From an uncultured Clostridia bacterium (GTDB taxonomy: Bacteria > Bacillota > Clostridia > Oscillospirales > Acutalibacteraceae), in assembly GCA_927362715.1 (NCBI GenBank), contig CAKMIX010000008.1:45559-109558 (forward strand): 64,000 nt of DNA. The letters run 5' to 3'. Positions 51,647 through 60,773 of this stretch are shown here, piece by piece. The notes under the pieces were generated by a model. It was given only the letters and a program-made list of their open reading frames with translations. It was not told the origin of the DNA and made no database searches. The number at the start of each line of letters is the position of its first letter. Positions within the stretch are counted from its first letter, which is position 1. Both the position numbers and the translations under genes were made by a program.

Positions 51647-52930
51647 CTAAAACAGTTCATTATATACGATCCTGCCATCCAAAACCGTCATTTTCACTTT
51701 GGCTTGCAGGGTACAGCCTTTGAACACGCAGTTCTTCGATTTGCCATGCAGACGATGGGTGTCCACCGTCCACCGTTCGTTTTCATCGATCAAAATCAGG
51801 TCGGCGCGTTCACCTATACGCAGCGTTCCGCCGCCGAGATCCAAAATTTCCGCCGGGCGGCAGGACATCCTTCGGATCAATTCGGAAAGAGACAGTTTAC
51901 CTGTTGCGACCAGCGCCGTATAGCTTGCCGAAAAGGAAGTTTCCATACCGATCACGCCGTTTGGCGCTTTCAAAAAGTCCTGTTTTTCCGTCGGCGTGTG
52001 CGGCGCATGGTCGGTCGCGATCACGTCGATTGTACCGTTTAAAAGCGCCTGCTCGATCGCCTCACGATCCTTCGCGCTTCGCAAAGGCGGGTTCATGCGG
52101 TAATCCGCATCGCGCGTTTCTAATTTATCTTCATCAAAAATAAAATAGTGCGGGCACGTCTCCGCTGTAACGGAAAGCCCTTTCGCTTTGGCGTCTGCGA
52201 TGAGCGCGGCGCTTCCCAAAGTACTCACATGACAAATGTGCAGATGCGCGCCTTTGGGCGCATTCATTAAAAGCGCGATCTCCCGCGCAGTACCTGCGTC
52301 TTCAGCGGCGTTCGGGATACCGCCCACATCAAAACGAGCGCTCCATTTTCCCTCGTTGATGATACCGCCCGCCGAGAGAGAACGGTCTTCCGTATGTGCA
52401 AAGATCGGGCGGCGCAGCCGTGCACTCTCTTTCAGCGCACGCGCCATGAACGCGGCGGTCGCAACGGGTACGCCGTCGTCGGAAAATGCACAGGCACCGC
52501 TTTGCACGAGCGCTTCCATATCGGTCAATTCCTCGCCGCAAAGGCCCTTTGTGATCGCGGCAACAGGCAAAACGCGCGCATCCGCCTGCCTTGCCTGCCC
52601 CAAAACATATCGCACAGTCTCAGGCGTATCGCAGGCGGGACGTGTGTTCGGCATGGCGCAAAGCGTCGTCACGCCGCCCGCCGCCGCAGCCTTACAGCCG
52701 CTTAAAACATCTTCTTTTTCCGTGAATCCCGGATCGCGCAAATGCACATGTAAATCAACAAGCCCCGGGGCCAAAATCAGCCCCGAAGCATGGATGACAG
52801 TTGCAGAATCCGCGCAAAGACCTTGCCCGATCTGCACAATTCGGTTGTCCCGGCACAGCACGTCACAGACGGCATCCAGGTTTTGGGAGGGGTCAACGAC
52901 CCGTGCGTTTTGAAACAATAGCTGCGCCAT
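51647..52930 (-). CDS. pyrC: Dihydroorotase (PyrC, class I)
   Basis: A 427-residue amidohydrolase: LVDLHVHLRDPGFTEKED (metal ligands HxH), TTLCAMPNTRPACDT, FSDDGVPV, AHTEDRSLSAGG, HICHVST, and the catalytic Asp in VIATDHAPHT. It interconverts carbamoyl-aspartate and dihydroorotate. GGGAGAG precedes the ATG. It is the first true pyrimidine gene here and starts 19 nt after the PBP1A stop, with no PyrR-type attenuator in between. Confidence 0.96.
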   Translation of the reverse strand: MAQLLFQNARVVDPSQNLDAVCDVLCRDNRIVQIGQGLCADSATVIHASGLILAPGLVDLHVHLRDPGFTEKEDVLSGCKAAAAGGVTTLCAMPNTRPACDTPETVRYVLGQARQADARVLPVAAITKGLCGEELTDMEALVQSGACAFSDDGVPVATAAFMARALKESARLRRPIFAHTEDRSLSAGGIINEGKWSARFDVGGIPNAAEDAGTAREIALLMNAPKGAHLHICHVSTLGSAALIADAKAKGLSVTAETCPHYFIFDEDKLETRDADYRMNPPLRSAKDREAIEQALLNGTIDVIATDHAPHTPTEKQDFLKAPNGVIGMETSFSASYTALVATGKLSLSELIRRMSCRPAEILDLGGGTLRIGERADLILIDENERWTVDTHRLHGKSKNCVFKGCTLQAKVKMTVLDGRIVYNELF

Positions 52931-52949
52931 AATCTCTCCCCTGCTCTAT

Positions 52950-55262
52950 TTACGCGGCAGAATCTGTAGTAGCCGGAGGCTGCGTAGTCTCCGCAGCGGG
53001 CTGTGTCTCTGTTGCAGCCGTAGTTGTTTCGCCCGGCGTTACCTGCTCCTGATCGCCGCCGGAATTATCTTCCGTAGCAGGCGCACTCGAAGCATGACTC
53101 GCCGTGCAGGTACCGGGCAGATTTTCTTTGGAATACCAGCCTGTTGCGCGGCTGGTGCAGCCGTCGCTTGCCAAAAGACCTGTCTCGGTACAGTAGGTGC
53201 GTTCCTCAACGATCGGCGAGAATTTTTCAAAGTCCTTGCGCTCCAAATCGTCGTGGATCAGATTCATCACAGCGTCAAATATGCTGCCGGCAGGGTTGCC
53301 GGATACATAGTTGGAAATCTGCTTAGGCGTATCACAGCCAAACCAGACCGCCGCCACATAATACGGTGTGCCGCCGACAAACCATCGGTCCTTATCCTCA
53401 GATGTCGTACCGGTTTTTGCAAACAGCGGAGAATTGTCCAGCCCATAGTTACGGGCTGTTGCCTGCCCCGCGCGGTCGGTCACGACCGTTTGCAGAAGCT
53501 CGTTCATCACATCCGCCGTATCCTGCGAAATTGCCTGCTCACCTTCCGTTTCGGCATGACGCAAAAGCACTTCGGAGCCGCTTGAATTGGTGACCTCGTA
53601 ATAGCAATAGGGTTCGAAATACTTGCCCCCGTTGCCGAACACGGCGAACGCCGCAGCCATTTCCAGCGTGGAGACGCCCTCATACGTACCGCCGACTGCA
53701 AGCGAGGAAGTATTTTTGTCCGTCGGATCCACAAGGTGCGACAAATGGAATTTCTGCGTCGCATATTCAAAGCTTACATCAAAGCCGATCTCCTGTAAGA
53801 TCTGCGCAGGCACGGTATTATAGGAAATTGCAAGCGCCTTTTGCACCGTCACATAGGAACCAGGCGAACCGGGATCGTTGCCGTAGTTCACCGGGCCGTA
53901 TCTGCCGTCGTCATAGTAGTTCGGAATACCGTAATTCTCGATCTTGGTGCTCCACGTAATATATTTTTCTTCCATAGCGGGCGAATAGATCGTCAGCGGT
54001 TTTATAGAGGAACCCGGCTGACGGTATGAGTTTGCCGCACGGTTCAGCACACGGTTCTCGGTTTTTTCGCCGGCGCCGCCGACCATGCCGACGATGCGGC
54101 CGCTGTAGTCCATGATGGTCATGGCAGATTGTGCGTCGTCAATATTTTTATTGTAGCGCGGGAAGTCCGTTCGGTTGACATAGACGCTTTCCATCGCCTC
54201 CTGCACATCCAGATCCACAGCGGAATAGATGCGCAAGCCGCCCGAATAGATCAGCGAGGAAGCCTGTGAACGGGAATAGCCGTACTGATCCATAAGGTCG
54301 TCCCGCACGCTTTGGATCACATAGTCCACATAATAGCTCCAAACGGAATTTTCTGTTTCGACCTGCTGGGAGGCAAGATCGCCGGAAGGTTCATAGCCTT
54401 CGCTGTTGGTGAACACCATTTCATAAGCCACAGCCTCGTCGTATTCCTCCTGCGTGATCATGCCCTGATCCAACATATTATACAGGCATGTCAGCTGACG
54501 CTTTCGGTTTTCGTCGGGATGCAGCAGCGGGTCATTGGCCGACGGAGACTGCGTGATCGCGGCAAGAGAAGCACATTCGGCAAGGTTCAGATCCTGTACA
54601 TTTTTGCCGAAATACGTCTCTGACGCCGTCTGCACACCGTAGCAGCCGTGGCTCATATATACCGTGTTCATATATGCTTCAAGCACAGTTTCCTTGGAAA
54701 CATTCTTCTCCAGGTTCAGCGCCATGAGGATCTCATAGAATTTGCGGTTGAGCGTACGCTTATTTTCCCCGGTCAGGTTTTTAATAAGCTGCTGGGTAAT
54801 GGTCGAGCCGCCCGTGGAACCGCGATCCTTGACGATAGCGGAAAGCGTGCGAAACCAGTCCACGCCGTTATGACTGTAAAAACGTTTGTCCTCCAGCGCG
54901 ATATAGGCGTTCGCAAGATTCTGCGGGATCGTGCTCTCCTCCGGGTTTTCACTGTATGTCACCCAAACGCGGTTCTGCTCACCGTGCAGCCGCGCAAGCT
55001 GGACGACCTCATCGTTGTCGTCATAGGCGTAAATAAAGGTCGTCTGGTCTTGATTTTCACGATACTCTTCCAAGTTCACCTTGGCTTCGCCGTTGACATA
55101 GGATACGGCAAACGAGAGCACATAAATCCCGACAATCAGCATAGTTAACAGCGCGGTCAGCGCACAAGCCAGCAGCACCGTTACTGCCGTACGGTGCTTC
55201 GCGAGGACATTGGAGCGCTTTTTCGTGCGCGTAGTGTTCCTTCTGCGTGGTTGTTTTGCCAT
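52950..55262 (-). CDS. Class A penicillin-binding protein (PBP1A family)
   Basis: 770 residues. A basic cytoplasmic tail and one membrane segment (VTVLLACALTALLTMLIVGIYV) lead to a GT51 transglycosylase domain (IALEDKRFYSHNGVDWFR, GGSTITQQLIKNL) and a transpeptidase domain with SSIK near residue 417 (RQPGSSIKPL), SYN (AISYNTVPA) and KTG near 614 (FAKTGTTSEDKDRW). The last 40 residues are Thr/Ala/Glu/Pro-rich and disordered. It polymerises and cross-links peptidoglycan. ATG 55262 has only a weak local site (GCGAG). The pyr genes follow directly. Confidence 0.93.
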   Translation of the reverse strand: MAKQPRRRNTTRTKKRSNVLAKHRTAVTVLLACALTALLTMLIVGIYVLSFAVSYVNGEAKVNLEEYRENQDQTTFIYAYDDNDEVVQLARLHGEQNRVWVTYSENPEESTIPQNLANAYIALEDKRFYSHNGVDWFRTLSAIVKDRGSTGGSTITQQLIKNLTGENKRTLNRKFYEILMALNLEKNVSKETVLEAYMNTVYMSHGCYGVQTASETYFGKNVQDLNLAECASLAAITQSPSANDPLLHPDENRKRQLTCLYNMLDQGMITQEEYDEAVAYEMVFTNSEGYEPSGDLASQQVETENSVWSYYVDYVIQSVRDDLMDQYGYSRSQASSLIYSGGLRIYSAVDLDVQEAMESVYVNRTDFPRYNKNIDDAQSAMTIMDYSGRIVGMVGGAGEKTENRVLNRAANSYRQPGSSIKPLTIYSPAMEEKYITWSTKIENYGIPNYYDDGRYGPVNYGNDPGSPGSYVTVQKALAISYNTVPAQILQEIGFDVSFEYATQKFHLSHLVDPTDKNTSSLAVGGTYEGVSTLEMAAAFAVFGNGGKYFEPYCYYEVTNSSGSEVLLRHAETEGEQAISQDTADVMNELLQTVVTDRAGQATARNYGLDNSPLFAKTGTTSEDKDRWFVGGTPYYVAAVWFGCDTPKQISNYVSGNPAGSIFDAVMNLIHDDLERKDFEKFSPIVEERTYCTETGLLASDGCTSRATGWYSKENLPGTCTASHASSAPATEDNSGGDQEQVTPGETTTAATETQPAAETTQPPATTDSAA

Positions 55263-55275
55263 AGAGTTCTCGCTG

Positions 55276-55324
55276 TGCGCAGCGGGCGGCTGTATGCCGC
55301 AGCGAACCTGCGCACCGCTCCTTT
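55276..55324 (-). promoter_or_regulatory. Leader hairpin upstream of the PBP1A gene
   Basis: Reverse strand: AAAGGAG (55318-55324) is followed by a hairpin with a 7-bp outer stem (55308-55314 with 55276-55282) and an inner 5-bp GCGGC/GCCGC stem (55286-55300). The start codon lies 13 nt past the hairpin. The strong ribosome site is thus separated from the ATG by the fold. Confidence 0.45.
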
Positions 55325-55408
55325 CTGAAAATAAATCCTGCACCTGTTTACCCTGTTCCGTTATAGAACAGCGGCAATTAGGCACAATGCGGTACACTTA
55401 CATAGGGT

Positions 55409-55417
55409 ATTGTATCA
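55409..55417 (-). promoter_or_regulatory. Extended -10 promoter of the PBP1A-pyr operon
   Basis: Reverse-strand TGATACAAT (hexamer 55409-55414) with no clear -35 box. It gives a leader of about 140 nt. Confidence 0.55.
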
Positions 55418-55511
55418 TATTTTTGACGCTATTTCATTAAAAATTTCCATTTTTAACAAAATTTAATAAAAGCGTGCCGCACGGGCAAACTGATATAAAG
55501 GAAGTGATGGC

Positions 55512-55835
55512 TTGCAAAAGATCCTGAAACGCTGCATACTCGGCGTATTGTGCGCGCTGATGCTGGTCGTACTTGTGGCTGCCCTTGCTTTGCAGGCGGG
55601 CGACGGCGATACACATGCCGCAACAGAAGTGCAACAAGCGGCAACACCGAAATATGTTTTTTCGCAATACGAAGGCAGACTCGCGCTTTATGAGCGCGGA
55701 TACACCATGCCGGTGGAGATCTACGACGTGTATCTGCAAAACTTCCCGCCCGACGAGCAGGAACGCCTCACGGCAGGCATTCCCGCAGAAACGGACGAGG
55801 AAATTCAAAAGATCATAGAAGATTATACAAGCTGA
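55512..55835 (+). CDS. Small membrane-anchored protein with BofC C-terminal-like domain
   Basis: A 107-residue protein. An N-terminal membrane segment (GVLCALMLVVLVAALALQAG) is followed by a short linker and the domain YVFSQYEGRLALYERGYTMP, VEIYDVYLQNFPPDEQERLTAGIPAETDEEI (partial quotes), which resembles the C-terminal domain of BofC, a forespore-exported regulator of sigma-K processing. The start is TTG 55512 with AAAGGAAG upstream; no in-frame ATG exists. A 6-codon ATG frame (55507) overlaps the start. The 3' end overlaps the convergent GH63-like gene by 13 nt. Confidence 0.7.
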   Translation: MQKILKRCILGVLCALMLVVLVAALALQAGDGDTHAATEVQQAATPKYVFSQYEGRLALYERGYTMPVEIYDVYLQNFPPDEQERLTAGIPAETDEEIQKIIEDYTS

Positions 55836-58522
55836 ACCGTAATCTCGCTCTCCCCGACGGGAAGGCAGATCTCCAATACGCCGGGCAGACGTTCAAAGGG
55901 CTTCGTCTGTGAACCGTTGACGCAAACACGATACGTCCCGTTTTCCCGCAGGCATAAAAGCAGTATGCCGCTTCGCGTTCCGTAATTTGTGAAACGACCC
56001 GAAAAGGAAGAGCAATCCTCCGAAAATGCAGCGTGCGTGCAGAAGGTGTCAAACCCCGTTTGGTGCGTACCCGGCTTAAAGTATGCCTGCGCCCAAAGGC
56101 AGATGGGTGCGGAAAGCCCGCCGAAATTATGGAACCAGCCGCCCCGCCCCGTCTCAATGCTGAACATTTCAAAGGTGTAGTGGGAATACTCCACCTCGCG
56201 TTTCCAAGCGTTCAGCGCAGTCTCAGCGATCTTCCATGCGAAATCCGTTTCGCCGAGATCCAGCATCGTTTTCCAAACGAACCACTGGTGCGCGATCCAG
56301 ACGTTGCCGTTCCAATACCCGTTCGTGATATAATAACTCGCGGTGCGGTCAACAGCACTGATACCGACGGGGGTGAACATTTCCGAATCACTTTTCAAAT
56401 GTGCAAGTAAGCGCCTTTTCTGTTTCTCGGTCACAGCACCCGCTAAAAGCGGATATACGCCATCAAGCGTTTTGTTGAGGTTTTCCCCGTCTTCCGTTCT
56501 AAGCTGCCCGACGGGCTTGCCGGCTTCGTCATGCAGTACATAGGAAAAATAGCCGCTTTCTTCATCCCAGGAATAGGTTTGCAGCGCCTCTGTCAGCCGT
56601 TGGACATCCTGCTCGTAAACCGCTGCATCCTCGGTTCTGCCCATCTGCAGGGCGACGATGCGCAGCAGCTTTGCGGTTCGGATGACCTGCGAGGTGGAAA
56701 TCGCCGGCGCAGCATTTAACTGTAAACCGCGCCGATACATCTCTTTTTGCGGCGGCAGGTCATCCATACCCGCGCAGTTGTAAAAATAATCGAACGTGGT
56801 TGTCAGGCCGCTTTGGAAGCGCGCGGTGGTCGAACCGTGTGTTCTGCCCGCAAGGAACTCATAGAACAGCTTCGCGCGATCATAGTACGAGTAAAGCTTC
56901 GACTTGTCTTCGGCAGCATTAAGCATTTCAAGGTATTGATACAGGTGCACCGGGACGGGCGAACCGTGCAGCAGGAAGGCGTAATCCGGGTTTTTGCGGT
57001 CGCTGAAATACAAATCAAGCGTCGCGTCGGCGATCTTGGGAGCGAAGTTTGCCATGGCAAGCCCGATAAAGCCAGAGTCCCAGGTGTAAAAGGAATCCCA
57101 ACGCTTGCCCGGCGTGTGGTGGGGTACATATTCGCCGTGACAATAGAGCGGATACACCACATTCTGAAAGAGCGCCGCGCGCAAAAGTTCACAGGAAAAC
57201 GCATACGGCTCCCCTACCTTTGTAAAGCCGGTGGGCTCCAAAGATGCTTGTGCTGCGGTGTGTACGCTTTCATAATAAGAAATATCGTGATAGTCGGTTT
57301 CTCCGTACGAGATCACGGCGTATTCCTGTTTCACCGTGTGCGGCTTCGCATAAATCGTATGTACGACAGCGTTGTGATAAAAGCCGTCGTCACTGTGCTT
57401 TTCGGAAAAAGAACCCGAAAACTGCTCGAGCATATTATGAAAGCTCTCGTCGGGCTGCGTGATGCGCGAGGTCGGGCTGTCCTCCAGCGCGCCTGTCGGG
57501 AAATCACGGAAGCGCGTTTGCGTGTTGAAGGTACGCAGTACAAACGGCTTTTGTACACCTTCATAACGGTATTCGGCACGTGCGCCGTCGGCTTCCGCTT
57601 TGGTTTGCATATGCGGCTTGTAGGCGTGCGGGATATTTTCTACAAGTATCACGTTCGCATCGCACGCCTGTGTGACCGCTAAAAAATCCAGCTCCAGCGC
57701 ACCCGTACCCTGCGACACGAATTGCAGCGTAAATCTTTTTCCTTGTAAAGCCTGTGTGCGGAATTGTACGATCGCCATTTCCCCGTCAGTTGCAGGGAAC
57801 ACCACGGGTTCACCGTTTAGGAGGAATTTGCAGTCGCGCGCATCCACGGTGCGGTAGCGCACGCTTAAAACCGGATCCTGCAAGGATTCGGGCATTTCCA
57901 TGCAATAGGCTACCGAATCCCCCGTCTCCTCGCCGAAGCGCGGATATTTCGGCAAAATGTAGCGGTTGTCATCGCGGTCGCCGAGCCCGCGGTGATCGAC
58001 GAATCGGTCGTCAAAAAACTCGCCTTTTTTCATGGCGTCCATGCACTGCGCGTCCCACGGGCGCGGCGTGTGGTAGGAATATGCCGCATAATCCGTCGCC
58101 TTTTTATATGCACAGATCTTCGGCAGGGTCAAATGTGCGGAAAAGCGGCTGGGGAATTCCAGCGCGGAAAAATAGTTGACTAGGAAATTCTGCGTCATAT
58201 CCGAATGGTTGACCAGCGTCGTACAGACCAAAACGCTTTCGTCCGTGAGGCGTGTGAACGCAACATCCGCATAGATCACATCTTTCCACTCCAGATCACA
58301 GCGATACGAATAATGGCTGTAATCCGCCCGTGCCGTCCACGGATGCACGCCGACGGGGATCGTCACATTCGGCGGGCAGGTGTTCGTATTGGCAAGCGCG
58401 GGGCTTACCACCAAATCGAACCGCACGCCCTTTTCGGTATCATGGTCGGTGATGCGGGAGATCCCGCTGTATTTTTTGGAATACGGACCCCACAGGGGCA
58501 TGATCGCACGAATTTTTTTCAT
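55823..58522 (-). CDS. MGH1/GH63-like glycoside hydrolase
   Basis: An 899-residue cytosolic protein. The N-terminal 330 residues are beta-rich; the C-terminal (alpha/alpha)6 barrel has PGKRWDSFYTWDSGFIGLAMANF (catalytic-acid region), LDGVYPLLAG, YYITNGYWNGNVWIAHQW and YSHYTFEMFSIETGRGGWFHNFGG (base region; partial quotes). This is the mannosylglycerate hydrolase-like/GH63 clan, which includes alpha-glucosidases and trehalase relatives. Substrate unknown, probably an alpha-linked gluco- or manno-oligosaccharide. ATG 58522 follows AAGGA. It has its own promoter upstream. Confidence 0.8.
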   Translation of the reverse strand: MKKIRAIMPLWGPYSKKYSGISRITDHDTEKGVRFDLVVSPALANTNTCPPNVTIPVGVHPWTARADYSHYSYRCDLEWKDVIYADVAFTRLTDESVLVCTTLVNHSDMTQNFLVNYFSALEFPSRFSAHLTLPKICAYKKATDYAAYSYHTPRPWDAQCMDAMKKGEFFDDRFVDHRGLGDRDDNRYILPKYPRFGEETGDSVAYCMEMPESLQDPVLSVRYRTVDARDCKFLLNGEPVVFPATDGEMAIVQFRTQALQGKRFTLQFVSQGTGALELDFLAVTQACDANVILVENIPHAYKPHMQTKAEADGARAEYRYEGVQKPFVLRTFNTQTRFRDFPTGALEDSPTSRITQPDESFHNMLEQFSGSFSEKHSDDGFYHNAVVHTIYAKPHTVKQEYAVISYGETDYHDISYYESVHTAAQASLEPTGFTKVGEPYAFSCELLRAALFQNVVYPLYCHGEYVPHHTPGKRWDSFYTWDSGFIGLAMANFAPKIADATLDLYFSDRKNPDYAFLLHGSPVPVHLYQYLEMLNAAEDKSKLYSYYDRAKLFYEFLAGRTHGSTTARFQSGLTTTFDYFYNCAGMDDLPPQKEMYRRGLQLNAAPAISTSQVIRTAKLLRIVALQMGRTEDAAVYEQDVQRLTEALQTYSWDEESGYFSYVLHDEAGKPVGQLRTEDGENLNKTLDGVYPLLAGAVTEKQKRRLLAHLKSDSEMFTPVGISAVDRTASYYITNGYWNGNVWIAHQWFVWKTMLDLGETDFAWKIAETALNAWKREVEYSHYTFEMFSIETGRGGWFHNFGGLSAPICLWAQAYFKPGTHQTGFDTFCTHAAFSEDCSSFSGRFTNYGTRSGILLLCLRENGTYRVCVNGSQTKPFERLPGVLEICLPVGESEITVQLV

Positions 58523-58577
58523 AACCGCTGTCCTTCTCAATAATTCACAAGTTTTACTATGCTTATACGATTTTGGT

Positions 58578-58606
58578 ATTATAGCAAAACTCACCGCAAA
58601 ATGCAA
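58578..58606 (-). promoter_or_regulatory. Promoter of the GH63-like gene
   Basis: Reverse-strand TTGCAT (58601-58606), 17-bp spacer, TATAAT (58578-58583) preceded by TGC, an extended -10. Confidence 0.78.
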
Positions 58607-58621
58607 TCAAGAAAAGGATAC

Positions 58622-58651
58622 AAAAAGGACGCGCTTACGCACGTCCTTTTT
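58622..58651 (-). terminator. Intrinsic terminator of the GH18 gene
   Basis: A 10-bp stem (58642-58651 with 58622-58631) with a 10-nt loop and TTTTT on the 3' side on the reverse strand. It lies between the GH18 gene and the next promoter. Confidence 0.72.
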
Positions 58652-58684
58652 CAAGTTTGCATGCAAGTGTGCAGTTGTCAGCGA

Positions 58685-60679
58685 TCACCAATTCTCAACA
58701 TAGCGGTTCAGCGCATTTTCAACGCCGCACGCGACACTGTTCGGATCGTCCATCAGCTTGTCACAGCCGATGCGGAACACCATAACGCCGCCCGCGCCCG
58801 AGAACAGCGCCAAAGCGGTCTTGTCGCCTGCCAGTGCAGGGGCGCAGAACGTACCTTCATAGATCTGCCCCGCGTCCTCGACATTGTAATACTTGCTGTC
58901 CCAGTAATTCGCTTCGTCCAGATCACGCCATACCGCCCAATACGGCGAACCGTTGACGGGACGGCCGTAGGCGGCAATACCGATATTGATCTTGGAAAGA
59001 TCGGCACCGTTGTCAACAAAGGCTTTCAGCCCCTCCTGTGCTTGCTGCAGCGAGCTTTGGTACCCGTCTATATCGCTGCCGTCATATGCCATAAACTGGA
59101 TCTGGTCCAGGCGGTCCAGCGTTTCTTCCGTCATGCCAAGTGTACCTGCCGAAAGTGCGGCAGACAGGATACGATCCTCGCCGCCTGCGCGCATGCCCTC
59201 GTCGAGCCGCGCAATAAATTGGTCATAAACATGCCAATCGTCCGCCGTCTGCGGGTACTCCCAGTCGATGTCTACGCCGTCAAAATCATATTTTTCCACA
59301 AACGCCACGATCTTGTCGGCGATCGATTCCCAATACTGCGCCATATAGGTGTTGACGCCGTTATGCCCGTCGCCCCATGCGCCGTCCGCAAGCGCGGTCA
59401 CAATGAGCTTCACCTCGTGGTCGGGGTTGGAGCGGTAAGAAATGATCTCTTTGAGCGCGGCGATCTGACGGGCAAATTCTTCTTCCCCACCGTCGCCGAA
59501 GTTCATGTTGCCCTGTTCGTCCCAGTGCACTGCGGCAAATACGATAACGGTGCTGTACACATCATAGAAGCGTGCATAATTGCGCACGTAGTCTTCGCCG
59601 CGCGCCAAAATTTCGGTTGGCACATCGCCGTCTAAGCGCTGATACACCGTGACCTCTAAGTCCTCCGCCGCACGAACGGGCTCATTGTAAAGGCGCAAGG
59701 ACTTGATCTGCACAGGCGTGTCGCTGTCGCGGAACTTATCTATGGAAAGCCGGACGCGGTCAGTTGTAACAGGGTCAAAGCTACACAGACGCATGGATTG
59801 GATCTTCTCGCTTTGGTAAACTGTTACCCACTCATCCTCTATATACGCTTGCAGGCGGAAATACTGCGCCTGATTGCCGACCTCTTCGATGATCGCTGTA
59901 TTAAATGTAGAAACCTCGGCAAGCTGCAATTCAACATAGCTGTTGTTGCCGTCTTCATTTCCCTCGGCAGGATCCCGTGCCGGATCCTGCGGCGTCCAGC
60001 AATCGTCCCCTTCCGACAAAAGCGCGGCAGCATCTGCTTTTTCACCGTTCTTTAAGCTTTCGAACTTCACGCTTGCGCCTTCCAGCAAATTCTCGGATTG
60101 CAGCGTGAGTGCAGGAAGCGCTTCAGCAGAAAGTTCACCGACACCGGAGAAATCGAACTGCATGGGGACAATGACAAGCACTGCAACAAGTGCAGCGGCT
60201 ACGGCAGCCTTTGCCGTTTTTAAAAAGCTCTCACAAAATACGAGCGGCAGCGGAAGAAGCGCTACAAAGCCGAAAAGCGGCAGTTCAGGCTGCAAAGCCT
60301 GCATCCCGCGCGAAAAATTGGCAGCCGATATGCCGCTGTCCAAACCAAATACCAGCACTGCTGTATAAACAAAAGCTATAACGCTTAATACGGCAAAGAT
60401 CAAATATATCCCACGGAATACGCGAAGCCCTTTTTTCTCTTTGTTTTTCCCGGAAAATGCGTGAACGAGCAAAAGAATCAGGGAGACCGCCGCGCAAATC
60501 AGGATCACGCCCAAAAGCGTAGGCACAAAATTTTCTCCGAGCGGATAAAGTTCGGCGATCCAGGAATAGGTCCAGGTTGCGCTTAGCAAAAACGCCGCGG
60601 CGAACAGGGCAAGCAGTAAAAATATGTATGCCCCGCCGCGTGAGGATAGCGCGTTTCCAATGCGTTTTAAGGCTTTCAT
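58685..60679 (-). CDS. Multi-pass membrane protein with extracytoplasmic GH18 domain
   Basis: 664 residues. Four to five membrane segments occupy residues 18-176. A discoidin (F5/8 C)-like module with WTPQDPARDPAEGNEDGNNS and FRLQAYIEDEWVTVYQSEK follows (about 195-330), and then a GH18 barrel with FDGVDIDWEYP (DxxDxDxE, near 464-474), IQFMAYDG and the closing GGVMVFRIGCD. GH18 enzymes cleave chitin-type or N-glycan core GlcNAc bonds or remodel wall and spore sugars. Anchoring by several segments instead of a signal peptide is unusual. Monocistronic; ends before a terminator. Confidence 0.87.
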   Translation of the reverse strand: MKALKRIGNALSSRGGAYIFLLLALFAAAFLLSATWTYSWIAELYPLGENFVPTLLGVILICAAVSLILLLVHAFSGKNKEKKGLRVFRGIYLIFAVLSVIAFVYTAVLVFGLDSGISAANFSRGMQALQPELPLFGFVALLPLPLVFCESFLKTAKAAVAAALVAVLVIVPMQFDFSGVGELSAEALPALTLQSENLLEGASVKFESLKNGEKADAAALLSEGDDCWTPQDPARDPAEGNEDGNNSYVELQLAEVSTFNTAIIEEVGNQAQYFRLQAYIEDEWVTVYQSEKIQSMRLCSFDPVTTDRVRLSIDKFRDSDTPVQIKSLRLYNEPVRAAEDLEVTVYQRLDGDVPTEILARGEDYVRNYARFYDVYSTVIVFAAVHWDEQGNMNFGDGGEEEFARQIAALKEIISYRSNPDHEVKLIVTALADGAWGDGHNGVNTYMAQYWESIADKIVAFVEKYDFDGVDIDWEYPQTADDWHVYDQFIARLDEGMRAGGEDRILSAALSAGTLGMTEETLDRLDQIQFMAYDGSDIDGYQSSLQQAQEGLKAFVDNGADLSKINIGIAAYGRPVNGSPYWAVWRDLDEANYWDSKYYNVEDAGQIYEGTFCAPALAGDKTALALFSGAGGVMVFRIGCDKLMDDPNSVACGVENALNRYVENW

Positions 60680-60773
60680 CTCATTTCGCTCCTTTTTGGA
60701 TCAGATCATATTTTCAGCGCAGTGCTTGAAGCACTGCGGTAAAAATCGGCACTTCGCACTTTTTCCGAATCCA

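Noticed and set aside
52930..52949. PyrR attenuator before pyrC
   Set aside because: Only 19 nt separate PBP1A and pyrC, too short for anti-terminator and terminator hairpins.
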